Part shown: positions 10,935 to 23,400 of the stretch, piece by piece
How the letters are laid out: every line of letters begins with the position of its first letter
Numbering within the stretch: the stretch's first letter is position 1
NCBI GenBank assembly: GCA_031002005.1
Contig: JARYHS010008074.1
Coordinates: 183,730,494 to 183,794,493, forward strand
Direction of reading: 5' to 3'
Source: Vandiemenella viatica
Lineage: Eukaryota; Arthropoda; Insecta; Orthoptera; Morabidae
Length of the DNA stretch: 64,000 nucleotides
Translations under genes and position numbers: made by a program
The notes under the pieces: generated by a model
What the model saw: the letters and a program-made list of their open reading frames with translations, nothing else
Told to the model about the DNA's origin: nothing
Database searches by the model: none

Positions 10935-13737
10935 GATTTAATTTAATTGCAATGGAGCACAATGGAGCAATTTCCCTACACACCCATCTTCCCCATATCC
11001 TGCACCCACCTGCATTTGCCCTCTACAAATTTTACCTTTAAATTTTCGGTAAATTATTCATCATTTCTATGGTAACTCATTCCAATCCCTGATACCCTTA
11101 CCTAAAAAAGAGAATCTTCCTACATCCTTGTGCCTGAAATCGAGTGCCAGCTTGTGGTCATCGTCATCTTTTCCCTTCCATGCACTACTTTTCATACCTA
11201 CGCCAATATCTTTCCATGCCTCTTCGCCAGTATATGCCCTGTACACTCCCATGACCCTCCTCATCCTCCTCCTGTCTTGCAATGAATCCCATTTCAGCTC
11301 CTTTATCATATCCGTCACTGATTGCATTCTGTGATAATTTCCAGAAACAAATCTAGCTGCCCTTCTTTGCACCCTCTCCAACTCCTTTATTTGATACGTA
11401 AAATGAGGGTCCCATACTACACTACCATATTCGAGCAATGGTCTCACCAAAGTTTTGTAACCCAATTCCTTTACTTCTCCCGTATATCCCCTCATCACTC
11501 TCTCCAACAAGTGCAGAACTTTGAAACCTTTTCCTACCACCTATCCAATGTGTCCAGCCCAGTTAAGCTTGTTATCAAAAGTAATGCCAAGATATTTACA
11601 TTTCAAGTCTTCAGCAAGCAATTCGTTCACCACCTTATATTCATAATTAACCTTTTGTTTTTTATTTGTGTATCTAATAAGCTGACTCTTCTTTGCATTT
11701 ATCTTCATCCATGTTTACCAACCCAACTAGATATCCTGTCCAGATCACCCTGCAACTGTTTACAATCTTCTATCGTTTTGATTCTTTTATACAGCATTAT
11801 GTCATCTGCAAACAATCTAATTTCAGATAGTAAACAATCAACACAATTATTCATTAGAATAATGAATAGCAATGGTTCCAATACGCTACCCTGTGGCACA
11901 CCCATTTTTGCTTTTACTCTTTTGATACTACATTTCCTACCCTAACTTTCTGTTTTCTACCTTTTAAAAACTCTTCTACCCAGCAAATCACTTTCTCATC
12001 CACTCCAATGGTTTTTACCTTATTTACTACCATTTTATGGCTTTCTCTGTCAAACGCCTTTGACAGATCTACTGCTACACTATCAATTTGGCCTCCCTTG
12101 TCCATTTCATCTGAAATATCTTGCATATATCCCACCAACTAAGATTCACATGAATATCCTTGTTTGAACCCATGTTGCCTGTTTGGAAACCACTTACGTT
12201 CCTCACATATATTTCTGATGTGGTTGCATATCAATCTTTCCATTAATTTACCTACCACTGATGTCAAACTGATTGGCCTGTAATTCTCAACTCTATTTTT
12301 CACCCCTCCTTTAAGTACCGGTACTACTATTGCACTTTTCCAGTCCTGTGGTAAGTAGCAAGTATCCAGACTCAATTTATATAATATTTCAAGATAAGGT
12401 ACAATGTCATAACCGGCTATCTTTAAGATATCTGTATTAATATTATCTTCACCAGCCACTTTATGTTTTTTCAGCTTTCTTATTTCCTTCATGATTTCCT
12501 CAGGATGAATATCAAATTTTTTCAGTCGTCATTTCTAATTGTGTTGTTAAGCTCATTCTCCAAATTAGACCCTCCTGTTTCTGATTCATTGTCCCTAATG
12601 CTTTCACTGAACCAGTTACTTAAAATCTCTGCCTTTTTCAAATCGTTAGTAACTTTTTCTTCATCCTTATCTATAAGTGTCTCTACACCCTCCCTTGCCC
12701 TCAGTTTCCTGATATAGCACTAGAAATTTCTAGATGCATCAGTCAATGGTCCTCCTGGACTGACAATACTTTTCATAAACCCATCTTTAGCCATTTTCTT
12801 TGCTGTTATTAAGTCCTTGTTTAGTTGTTTTAAATATTCCCTACTACCCTGCTGTCTCTTAACTCTGTTATGTTCTTTTCTTACCAACCTCTTTAACCTC
12901 CTCACTTCCCTATTATAGTACATAGGTTCTCTACTTCTCTTTATTTTCTGCCTTGGAATAAATTTTTCTTCCCCCTTTCTTATTATCTCCTTGAACTCTT
13001 CCCACCTTGGCCCTACTGTACTTGGACCTTCCTTCCATTTGCTGAATTGTTCTCTGAAATATCTCTTCAAATTCGAAACCTGTGCCTTTTTATAATTTTA
13101 CCTATTTCCCCCTTCAATTTTGGCTGCTGGTTTACTGAATCCTCTAATATCCATCACAACTGCTTCATGATCATTTATTCCTTCAGTTACTTGATACCTC
13201 AAAAGGTTTTAATCGGGCTTAATTAGAAATATATCCAAAATATTTTGTCATCTAGTGTTTTGCTCAACCAATTGTGTAAGTCCTCCTTCCCTTATTAAGA
13301 TATTTGCAAATCTTTGTTCCCTTGTGTTATTTATCTTATTTCCTTCCCAGTTTACACCTGGTTAATTTAAATCCCCACCGATGATGATCATTCTATTCTC
13401 ACCTCTGAAATCTGAGTATGAATTTAATTTCTCCCCAAGAACCTCATCCTCTTCTGTCATTCTTCCACTGCGGTAAACAGCCAACACTCTGATTTTTTCT
13501 TTTTTATTACCCCAGAAATCTACCCCAAGTAACTCATGGTCTTGATCTATGATTGCCAGTGAACTGTGGTAGTTTTTGTTAACTAGTATGAAAACTCCTC
13601 CACCAATTGCTCCTCTATCTCTATGGTACACTCTGTAACCATCAGGAAAAACCTCACTGTCTAGTACTTCTTCTTTTAACCAACTCTCTACCCCAATTAT
13701 TACTTGTGGTTCATGTATCTCTATTGTTTTGCCATCA
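10935..13737 (-). mobile_element. LINE-B (CR1/Jockey-like) retrotransposon
   Basis: This is a 2.8-kb, 5'-truncated non-LTR element inserted in LINE-A. The minus-strand 3' end is a short TTTAA-type repeat tail at 10935-10955 next to 'gcaatggagcac', seen again at 26226-26285 and in part at 16961. Reading from 13737 it encodes an endonuclease, an RT and a C-terminal domain. The 3' tail with short repeats rather than poly-A suits CR1/L2-type elements. Family members in the window are at 3236-4440, 16961-17180 and 26226-26285. Confidence 0.85.
11067..13735 (-). pseudogene. LINE-B endonuclease-reverse transcriptase
   Basis: Order on the minus strand: AP-type endonuclease (13362-13735, with SWLKEEVLDSEVFPDGYRV and RGAIGGGVFIL, ending MIIIGGDLN); linker (12720-13070); RT fingers (12139-12492, RVENYRPISLTSVVGKLMERL and QHGFKQGYSC); palm (11914-12138, VDLSKAFD); catalytic LFADDIMLY (FADD at 11801-11812) with MGVPQGSVL; and thumb/C-terminal (11067-11540, LLEYGSVVWDP, ERVQRRAARFV). 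The protein would nick DNA and reverse transcribe its RNA. Catalytic aspartates are retained, but stops or frameshifts separate every block. For example, VDLSKAFDRE is cut from the following GVPQG block. Confidence 0.85.
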
Positions 13738-13990
13738 AATTGTTCAGATTCTTCTTGTTTTTCTTGTGTGGCATATATAGCTATCAAATTTAGGATGGTT
13801 CTCTCTGCTTTAATTCTTAGAACCAGAATCTTTTCATTTATCAAAGTGTAGCTGACTATTTTATTTTTCCATTTTCTATCCACTAATATTGCTACTCTTG
13901 CTGCAGCTCTTTCTTTCCATATGACTCCTCTGTAAATTATTGTATATCAATTTCTTTTGTTCCCTGGCCTTTCTTTTTTTGTCTTTGTAA
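13738..13990 (-). mobile_element. LINE-A endonuclease N-terminal segment
   Basis: The minus-strand peptide ERAAARVAILVDRKWK with YTLINEKILVLRIK and IAIYATQEKQEESEQF is the N-terminal endonuclease region of LINE-A, not LINE-B. It is joined in frame to the LINE-B endonuclease at about 13737, which makes a chimeric open frame (13362-13883). LINE-A resumes on the other side of LINE-B near 10930 with a downstream part of the same endonuclease. LINE-B therefore landed inside LINE-A. Confidence 0.7.
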
Positions 13991-16960
13991 TTACAGCGGT
14001 GTTAATCCATCAAGATTTTCTTACTCTGAGGTTAATGATGACAATGAAACTGCTATAAGCACTGAAAGTAGGATAGAAAAAATATCTTACCACAGATGAC
14101 AGCAGAAGGTCCAGGTGAACACACACATGAAAAAAACAACAGAAAACATTCACACACTTCACACTATTTTAGTTAATAACCTTATTCATGTAGCAGGCAT
14201 AAGGCAGGGGGAAAGATGTGTACACATCCAGACCTACGAAAGATGAAACGAGACAGAAGGTTGTGATTGAACTGGTGGTGAGGGGCAAAAAATTGACCTA
14301 CCATTATTGTGGAACTGAATAATCCCTGTGATTATCAGTCGAGGTAAAATATGTTACAAGAATAAATTATTTTGATTTGTTACAATAGTAAATGTGCAAA
14401 TAAATAAATAAGTCAGCCACCACTGCCTATTCTAATACTTCGACAGGGGAATCCTTTCCTGTTATCTGACATGTCACCTGAGCTATCACTCACGTAATTT
14501 ACCAACAGACCTATCTTCACTTCACTGCTTACTACACTGATCTCACAAATCAACAAACTGTCCTACAGGATGAACAGCCAGAGGAAAAATTTTTTTCTGC
14601 CGATCCAGACCATCCAGTCGCAATCCATGCCACCTCATATGATTCCATCAATAACAATTAAAGTTGTCAGAGTTTTCCCAGACACAACTAACTGTTCAGA
14701 ACATTGTAGATGAGAACTGGCCTATTGACATATTATTAGGAGTTAACTGTTCATGGAGTTAGGATAAACAGTTATCACCTTGACTATAACCGTGTTTTAC
14801 GCTTTGGATGTTATAATGTTCAAAAGTTTTGGTCGTCACCATCTTGATACCCTCAAAACGGAAAAGGTAGGTTCATCAATTAAATAAAATTCACTGCTTC
14901 TAAGTTAAAGTTAAAAAATCACTCTATTCTTGAGAAATTTTTTTACTAGTCTGAACAATCTGCAGGCAATCGGAAATCTTTACCAAATAATTTGACTGCA
15001 GGTTATGATAAATAATCAGACCAGACCAAACCCCGTTGCTGAATGAAAGTCACATGAAAATATTTGAAACTGTTCTGCCACATTCCTCAAAATCTTAAGA
15101 TGGCTGCCTACATTGTCTTACACTATGCTTTCACTTCCCTCCTTCCCGTGCTAAATAAGCCTGGACAGACACACGTTCTACTCCAGTGATTTCCAGCGGC
15201 AGGCAGCAACTAGTTCCCGTTTTTTGTATAAGGATCCTAGCACCAGTCAGCCAGGATTCTTCCGCCATAGCCAGCCATGTTACCTCCCAGAGTGTGAAAA
15301 GGATGTATCCCTGCATGTGTGATTTTGTCATACTTTTAACTTTAGTTACTCAAAATATTCCTATTGATCTGAAATTTTGCCAGTAGCTAGTTTGATTAAA
15401 AAATGTTAATTTTAGTCCTTATGAAAATTTTCGTAGCTGGCAATAAAAAGTTATTTTCTGTTATAAAAAAAATACTTCTAACTTTCACAATTTTACAGCA
15501 ACGAAGCTGAAATAACTTTCAAGTTTACTTCTAATTTACAGCTCTTTCATTTGTTACTAAGAATGCAATGTTAACTATTTTCTAACAGGTTGAACGAAGG
15601 TTGCTGCAAAATATTGTGTAATTGTTAATTTTGAAACTGTAATTAACTACTGGACATTTGTAAAACACATTTTAAATAATTCTACATGTTCATATTTGCA
15701 AATTGTGTAAATTTGAAGTCACTACCTGATTTCTTTGATTTATTATAAAATTTGTGAAATTGTCCACTTGAAAGCTTTCTGTCTAAGCCATCTTGCCAAT
15801 GTATTGCCAGCAAAAATCTTACAAACATTTACTGTCTCTTATCTTGACCCAATGACTTCATGAATTTAAATGAAACTAACTGAAAACTGTTTGTATTGTA
15901 TTATGCTTTATTTTGAATAAAGTTTTCTTAACTGAATTTATGTATTTTCGCAACTGGTTAATTTTACCTTTTCCCCGTGTTCAAAGGTTTTCAGTACTGC
16001 TCAAAAATCAACTTTTATACTTTACTGAGCTTTTCCAAAGTTTCTACAGCTATTTAACTTGATTTATGGCTTTGACTAAGCAACTGACCTTAAAGCTAAT
16101 TTGTAATGTTATTCAATTGAGTCTGCTGTTCTGTAAATAAATTTCGTTACACAGTTTGTGAAATTTTAGGTTACCTTACAATATCATAGACAGTAGACGT
16201 ACCCTTGGCCTCAACCTATGCTAAGACCCCACCTATAGACCTGTCACAAATTTACAGTCAGTTTGTTATTTATTATTAATTCAAGCCCACTATGGAGCAC
16301 TTATATATTTTTTGATGTTTGCTTATGTTGCCAATACCTATTGAGCCCAACTAATAATTTTTCCTCTTTCTGCTGTGAGATGGTTTTCCTAGATTTAGTA
16401 ACTTTTAATGGAGTGGACCAGGAGTTAAACAATATTACAAAATTTGGAGTGATCTGCACTATCAGTATTGGAAATCCCAATTGAATCGAAGTAATTTTAT
16501 GCCTTATAGATCCATATGTTACCTGTCTTATAGCTTTTGATAAGTGAGAAGATCTTCTTTGCAAACCTGTTGCTGTCCATTCTCAGAATGCGACTGTAAA
16601 ACTTCAGTCCCCTTTGTCACATGCTGATGTTAGCGGTTTCCAACAGTTGTTTCCATTTGGAGTTAATAAGTTGTTTTGGATTTTGATTTGGGAACAGAAC
16701 AGCAGGCATTTTTTATTGATGAGTTAGTAGCAAAATTGAACTTCTAAACTTTAGTTTATACAAGATGACCCAACAGATTTTGTTCTTTCTAAATTTCAAT
16801 AAATTTGTTTGTGATAATTTTATGAATTTGGGAAAGCTATTGGAAATATGTAAACAAAGTAAAAATGAGAGTAAAAAACATTTTTCTGAGTGATCATTGC
16901 ATTTATTAACGTTTGTGTCCACAGCTATAAAATTTGAGGAGGAATACATTCAGAAGGACG
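13991..16960. other. Unassigned sequence upstream of the phospholipase exons
   Basis: No supported gene was found. A 60-70 residue open frame on each strand near 15131-15386 has no recognised motif. The stretch at about 14085-14260 contains 'gttaataaccttattcatg', which matches a segment of the dimeric retroposon at 56607-57226, and is probably a degraded relative. The first exon of the phospholipase gene could lie here or further left, but no signal-peptide exon with the required phase was found. Confidence 0.4.
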
Positions 16961-17180
16961 CTCTGGTGGCAATTTCCTCACATACTCATCTTCCTCCCCT
17001 TTCATGCACCTACATTTGTCTTCTACAAATTTGAACTTTAAATTCTTTCAACATTTTTTGGTAAATTATACATCATTTCTTGTGGTAACTTTTCCAGTCC
17101 CTAACACCCTTATCTAAAAGAAAATCTTTCCTATATCCTTGTGCCTGAAATCGAGCGCCAACTTGTGGTCATCTTTCCAA
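16961..17180 (-). mobile_element. LINE-B 3' fragment
   Basis: The plus strand reads 'ctctggtggcaatttcctc' then 'cttgtgcctgaaatcgagcgccaacttgtggtcatc', matching the 3' end of the LINE-B copy at 10970-11165 with indels. It is a 5'-truncated insertion about 110 bp upstream of the first recognised phospholipase exon. Confidence 0.8.
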
Positions 17181-17288
17181 TTGAAAATGTTAAAGCTATA
17201 GATCTACAAATTTATTTACAAATATGTTAAAGTGTAATCAATCCTTTAGTTGTGCCTATTACAAGACATTCTATCTTTTATTTTTTAG

Positions 17289-17431
17289 TACCTGGTGATG
17301 GAGGGAGTCAGTTAGAAGCAAAGTTACACAAGCCCTCTGTTGTACATTATCTGTGCGAAAAGACTACAAATGACTATTTCAGTTTATGGCTGAACATGGA
17401 GCTACTTGTCCCTGTTGTAATAGACTGCTGG
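17289..17431 (+). CDS. PLA2G15: Phospholipase exon (VPGD...IDCW)
   Basis: The acceptor is a T-rich tract ending TTTTTTAG; the exon begins with the last two bases of a Val codon and ends after the Trp of IDCW at the donor GTAAGA. It encodes PGDGGSQLEAKLHKPSVVHY and both cysteines of the expected N-terminal disulphide. The start phase implies an upstream exon ending in G. Confidence 0.95.
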
Positions 17432-20400
17432 GTAAGACCTTCTCATATCTTTAGATTCTTGAATATAATTTACTGAACTTAACATTTTAGAAACTTTAAA
17501 TAATGTTTTATTCTTGTATTACATGTGTTATTTCAGATTGACAATATGCGCTTAATTTATGATAATGTAACACGGAAAACATCTAATGCTGAAGGAGTGG
17601 ACATCAGAGTTCCAGGATTTGGTAATTCCACGACTGTGGAATGGATTGACCCCAGCATGGCATCTGCAGGGGCTTACTTCAAAGACATAGCTAATACTCT
17701 ACTGCCCCTAGGTTATTCTCGTAATATATCAATTCGTGGTGCTCCTTATGATTTCAGGAAAGCACCAAGTAAGTTTATTTCTTTTAAAGACCTCGATAAT
17801 CTTTTATATTAGATTTTGTACCTTTTCCTCGATCTACTGATATCTTTAATACTGTTTTAGATGAAAATAGCGATTACTTCAAAGATCTGAAAACTCTCAT
17901 TGAAGATACGTACATTGTAAATGAAAAACAACCTGTGCTACTACTTGCACATAGTATGGGAGCCTTAATGTGCCTCCATTTTTTACATTTGCAATCTCAA
18001 CGATGGAAAAATAGATATATCCGTGCAATGATCACACTTTCTGGCGCATGGGGAGGTTCTCTGAAAGCACTCAAGGTTTATACTGTTGGTAGGTAAATTA
18101 ACCATTGAAGAAGTCATAAACTTAGGAATATGCATCACTATATCTTAGCTATAGAGTATAAATTGTGAAAGATTGCCAAAATTGATTGTTTCTTGTCTAA
18201 TGATATTCCTTAAGGTTAGTTTTAAAATTTTTAATGTTTCATTTATTCTTGGGCTGAGGGAAGTTTATTGAGCTGTAGTTGAGACTTGTGTTTTCAAAGA
18301 TAGTGCAAGCTCATGCATTTCTACATTTTTGTTTAGCTTTAAATAATCTGTATACAGTGTGGTTCTCAGGATCAGTATAATGACAGCTAATAATCAAAAA
18401 TCTAACATACCTCACTTTAAGAGCTGCAGGAAATAGTTGATGTTTTGATTCAGCATTTTGGCTTCAGTGCTTACAAAAAATTATTATATTTGAAGATAAA
18501 CTAAAATGTGAAGAAGTATTTCTATTTTAATTAAAAATTGGGAGGAGGCACATCACTTTTCTGGAACCACACTGTATTCATTAAAAATTAATTTCCTACT
18601 GCAAAACAATTTCTCAGACGTATCTCTGTCACACCGTTTATCCTCCCATCTCCAAAGTTTGATTTGTCCATTTTTTTTTATAATTATTTAGCAGTAATCT
18701 GAAAATTCAAAATATTTATGACAGATAGATTTGTATGTATTTAGGAAAAAGAATGACAACATTTCTCAACTCGGTCATTCCTATTATCCCTGTTATGAAT
18801 ACCATCAAATCCTGCTTTTTAGTGAAATCATACTTAATTTTTGTTTCCTCAGCCAAAGTAAAAACAATAAATTTTCTTGTTTCATAATTTTTATGGCTAG
18901 TTTGATGCAAATATCCAGTTCTTCATATCCTGCCAATCTGTTTAACTCTGCTTTCCAGTTATGATTTACATCTCTGTTTCTTGCTTGAATACTGTAATCT
19001 TTGTCTTCTACTACACACCATGTTAATAAAATGAATTGATTCAGTACTACTCAAAATATTGTCCTTCATTCTACAAAATTAATTTCTTTATCTATCATTT
19101 CTGATGTGTGTTAACTATGTATTTTATATCTTTGTCAATTTTCAACACTTTGCTTACTCACTGAATTTAGATATATTTTTTCTTCTTTCTGGCTTTTCCA
19201 GTTTATTTATTCATTTTGTATGGCCTAGCAACTAATGTAATACATATAAATATATACAATATTTACAATGACAAGAACATTGGTAGCATTCACAAGTTGA
19301 TGTCCAGTTGTTGCAGCCATTCAATTAAGGAAGTTGTAGCACTGAAAACATCTTGAAATGGTCCATCATAGTTCCTTAGAGGAGCATTCCTCCACACTCT
19401 CGGAAGGAGCTTCACAGTCACTGGCAGGAGAATCCTGATGACCCCACTTATACAGTATGGCATTGCATTTGGCGTAATCTGTTCTTAGGTGATTTAGTTT
19501 GACCTACTGGTCTCTATTCAGGTGGAATCCAGGAAGTCCAGTTGTGGAATCTTTAATATCTGGATGTTTCGCAGGTGCAGAGTTCCAGCTTTGTCGCCAT
19601 TTTCCCTTGACATCAATGTCAAACACATCTTGCCATACTGGGTTTCTGGAATTAAGACAAGTGGGGGGTAGGTCATTTAGGACCTCATGGGTTGGGAGAT
19701 CCTGTGGATGGTCAGGATGCTGTAGTTTTATCCACTCACGTGCCATTGCTTCTTGGCATCTTATGTTGCTGATCAGATGTAACCAGGGGACTGTGGTGGA
19801 TTTTAGTGTGCCAGTTATTACTCTCATACACTTGTTGAGATGTACATCAATTTTTCTAGTGTGAGCACCATGCTGCCACACTGGAGCACAGTACTCAGCT
19901 ACAGGGTACACCATGGTGAGAGCGGTTGCTCGTAGTGAGTCTGCATCAGCTCCCCACGAAGCACCAGCTAGCTTCTTCATGATGTTGTTCCGTGTTTTAA
20001 GTTTCTGACTTGTGTTTTACTGGTGTTTTTTGGATGTCAAAGGTGATGCCAAGATATTTAGGATAAAGATTATGTTTGACTCTCTGGTGGCAGAAGTTCA
20101 CTTTGAGCTGCTGCTGTGCTATTCTATTGCTCAAATGGAATGCGCATACTTCTGTTTTCCTCGGGTTTGGACAAAGTCTCCACTTGATATAATATGCATT
20201 CAGGGTTTCTAAGTCGTTTGAGAGAATGCTTTTACCTTGATCCAAAGTGGTGATAGCTAAGTCGTCATTGTAGCAGAATTTATTGCCAGTTGTTTCGGGC
20301 ATGTCACTGGTGTAAAAGTTGAATAGCAATGGCACTAGTACTGACCCTTGAGGTAACCCATTTTTTATTTTAAATGTCTTACTTTTCTTTTGCCCAATAG

Positions 20401-23400
20401 TGACCTTGAAATATCGGTTGGTCAGCATGTTATTCAGGAGTGATGTCAGTTTTCTGCAGGATATATGTTTTTTTAGTTTAAATAGCAGTCCATCCAGCCA
20501 AACCATATTGTATGCCAATGTCAGCAATACAAGCTACTGATGTCTTTAACTTCTTCTGAAATCCAGCCTCAATATATGATGTCAGTACTAATAATTGTTC
20601 ACAACAGCTCCGTTTTAGTCTGAAACCTTTGTTGGTGATATGTTATTTATTATTCCTCAAATACGGTTAAGAATGAGACGTACTAGAAGCTTATAGCAAA
20701 CACTAAGTAGAGCAATGGGTCGATAGCTTGAAGCATCATCTCCAGGTTTGAGGATCACCAAAGTGTGAGCCATCTTGAATTCTAGGGGGATGATCCCAGT
20801 GTCCAGGATATCGCTGAAGAAGTTCTTGAGCCATGTTCTTCCCTGTTTGCCAAGCTATCGTATGAATTCTGGGAAAATGCCATCCAATCCTGCTGCCTTC
20901 CTCATTTTTAACATTTTGATGGCTTTTTCAACTTCTTCGTGACTGAATGGATTAGGAAAAGTAAGGTTATTTTGGAGGTTTTTATCCATATCAATCATCT
21001 CACTCTCCATCTGTTTCTTGATGGCAGGATCTATTGGGACTTAATCAGCTCTTGTTTTGATGTGTAATGCCATTTCAGTTGGTGTAATTCCTGGCTCCTC
21101 TTTGCATGTGTTTGAGGCTGCACCCAGTTTTCTGTGGAGAGTCCATGCTTTTCTACTGGAGTGATTAAAGCTCATTTGAGAAGTTAGTTCTTTCCATTTC
21201 TGTTTCCTCCCTTCATTTAATTTTTCTGGTATTCTTTTTCCTGTTTCAGGGTCACCAGTTTTTTAATAATTTTCATACAGGGGTGGATCCAGGATTTTGG
21301 TTTGGGGGGCTTGGCTTGAGTAAATTTTGATTCATAGGGCATGCCTTCAGTGGATTTTGGTTTTCGGGGGGGGGGGGGACTTGAGTTGGTCATGGGGTAG
21401 TCTTTATAGCCTCCTCGGGCCTTAAATCCGTAGAGGAAAAAAAGGGTCTTCAAAATTATAATGTTGGGTGCACCTAGGCTTGAGCCCCCTAGCCCCCCCT
21501 GGATCCATCCCTGTTTTCATATATAGTTTGGGTAGATTTACCCCAGCATGGAATGTATTGTTTCCTGTATCCTCAAGGGATGTTTCGTCTAGCTGCAGTG
21601 AGAACAATACCTACAAATCTCTTATAGTTTTTTGCTTTTGGGGGTATCCATCGTAGGTTACTATCTACTTCGGAGCTATATGGATCCCAGTTGGCCCTCT
21701 TTAAGTTCCACCTCGGTTTATGAATCGATCTGATAACAGGTATTGTGATACCAATACTGATTAGTGTGGGTCTGTGTTGGCTTCTTGGAAAATGCTGGGG
21801 CTTTCCGTATGTGAACTAAAGGTTTTCTTTCATCTGTGAAAACAAACACTAGATCAGGATTGGTGTCAGACTGCCATCTAGCAGAATGGAATGTTTCCTT
21901 TTCTTAGGCATCGTAGCTGAGATACAGATCTTGAATTTCACACCACATGTTAAGTTTCTCTCCATTTTCATCAGTATTTGGGTAACCCCAAGATGTATGT
22001 CTCCTATGTATATGTTTTTCCAGTGTTTATACTTCACTATGATAAAATACTATTCTTCATAACTATAGCTTTCTAAATAGTTTTCAATTTCTTTTTGCTC
22101 AAGTAATTTTTTTAAATATTTCCCTTGCTTCACACATCTATTGTAATTGTACTTCCTACTATATGTTTTGGTTGCCACTTATGTTGCATTTGATCAATTT
22201 TAGATGTGCAGCAACCTGTTTTTATTTTTATTTATCATGCTGTTTATGCCTTTGTTCTACTTTTCTAATACTTTATCATATATTTTACTTATATAATAAT
22301 ATATTTTACTTATATACTTAGATTAACAATATAATAGTTATACCTTTTATATTGAAACTTTATCCTTACACAATTTTTCTTAGTTGGAAATCACTTCTTC
22401 ATTCATATTAAATATCAAGTAGTGATAGTTTATAGCTTTGTGTTGTATCAGTATTAATTAATGTTTGGCTCCTTTCTTTTTGTATAGCCAACTGATTCTT
22501 GTAAAAGAGCCATCTAGTATACCTCCTCTTCTTATAATGCTGTCTCCTTAGAGAAATTTGGCAACTATAATTGAATAATTTTCCCTTTTAGCATTTGCTT
22601 TTATTAAGGATGAAATATTGTAGATTTCAAACCACAGCCAGAAGTTCTGCAAGCGGGATACTTTCCTTTGACTAGGTACCCATTTTCTTTCATATTGCCT
22701 GCAGTGATAAGATGCAACAGAGCGTGGTGAGTGAACGGTTAACGTTCTGGCCTCGCATTCGGGAGGACACGGGTTTGAATCCCCGTCCGGGCATCCAGAT
22801 TTGGGTTTTCCATGGTTTCCCCAAATCACTCCAGGCGAATTCCGGGATGCTTCCTTCAAAAAGGCCATGGCCAAATTCCTTCCCACTCCTTGTCCCCAGC
22901 CCCATCCTGCCTCTAATGACCTTAATCGTCAACAAGGCGTAAAGCAATAAGTAAAAAAAAAAAAAAGATAGAAAGTAAGACAAGATGTAACCAAAAGATG
23001 TGACCATTGCTTTCTTGCATTTTATAATATCTGGAGTTTTCAATCTCTCACAGTAAAGAACTTCTTCATTCGTAACGTTACTTTATAAAGCTATAGAGGG
23101 TGATTCCAGTGTTATACTTTATCATGTATATTGGAGGTGACCATGATTTATGATGTGGTGGACTGGTTCAAACAACTCTAGAAGAAAGTATTAAAAGTTT
23201 GGAGAAAGATGGCAGATAATGAACAAGGGATTAAGCCTACCAAAAGCCAATTTCCAACAAATTCATTCATTGGATAACCATAAGTGTTAATGTTCCAATA
23301 AAGACTCTAAGGAGACTGTATTCAATTTATGTTTCAATATTAATGGTCTTGTTTAGGATAAGAAATGAAATATGTGTGCCTAGTTTAATGTGTGTGATTG

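Larger units (their letters stand above)
19205..22040 (-). mobile_element. LINE-C non-LTR retrotransposon, copy 1
   Basis: This is a 5'-truncated Jockey/I-like LINE inside the phospholipase intron, interrupted by a hAT MITE at 21278-21513. The minus strand from about 22040 gives the endonuclease (IYIGDIHLGVTQ, SQHRPTLI and IPRSIHKPRWN types), then linker, RT and a C-terminal region, in the same order as copy 2 at 52245-54812. The 3' untranslated end near 19205-19300 carries TTTATTTATT-like sequence. Coding continuity across the MITE (EN/RT linker on both sides) shows that the MITE arrived later. Confidence 0.8.

Noticed and set aside
15131..15386. Overlapping 66-codon ORFs on both strands
   Set aside because: No motif, no splice context and no match to a known family; left unassigned.
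22712..22785. tRNA gene
   Set aside because: Boxes A and B are present, but the sequence continues into a SINE body and poly-A; no acceptor stem closes.
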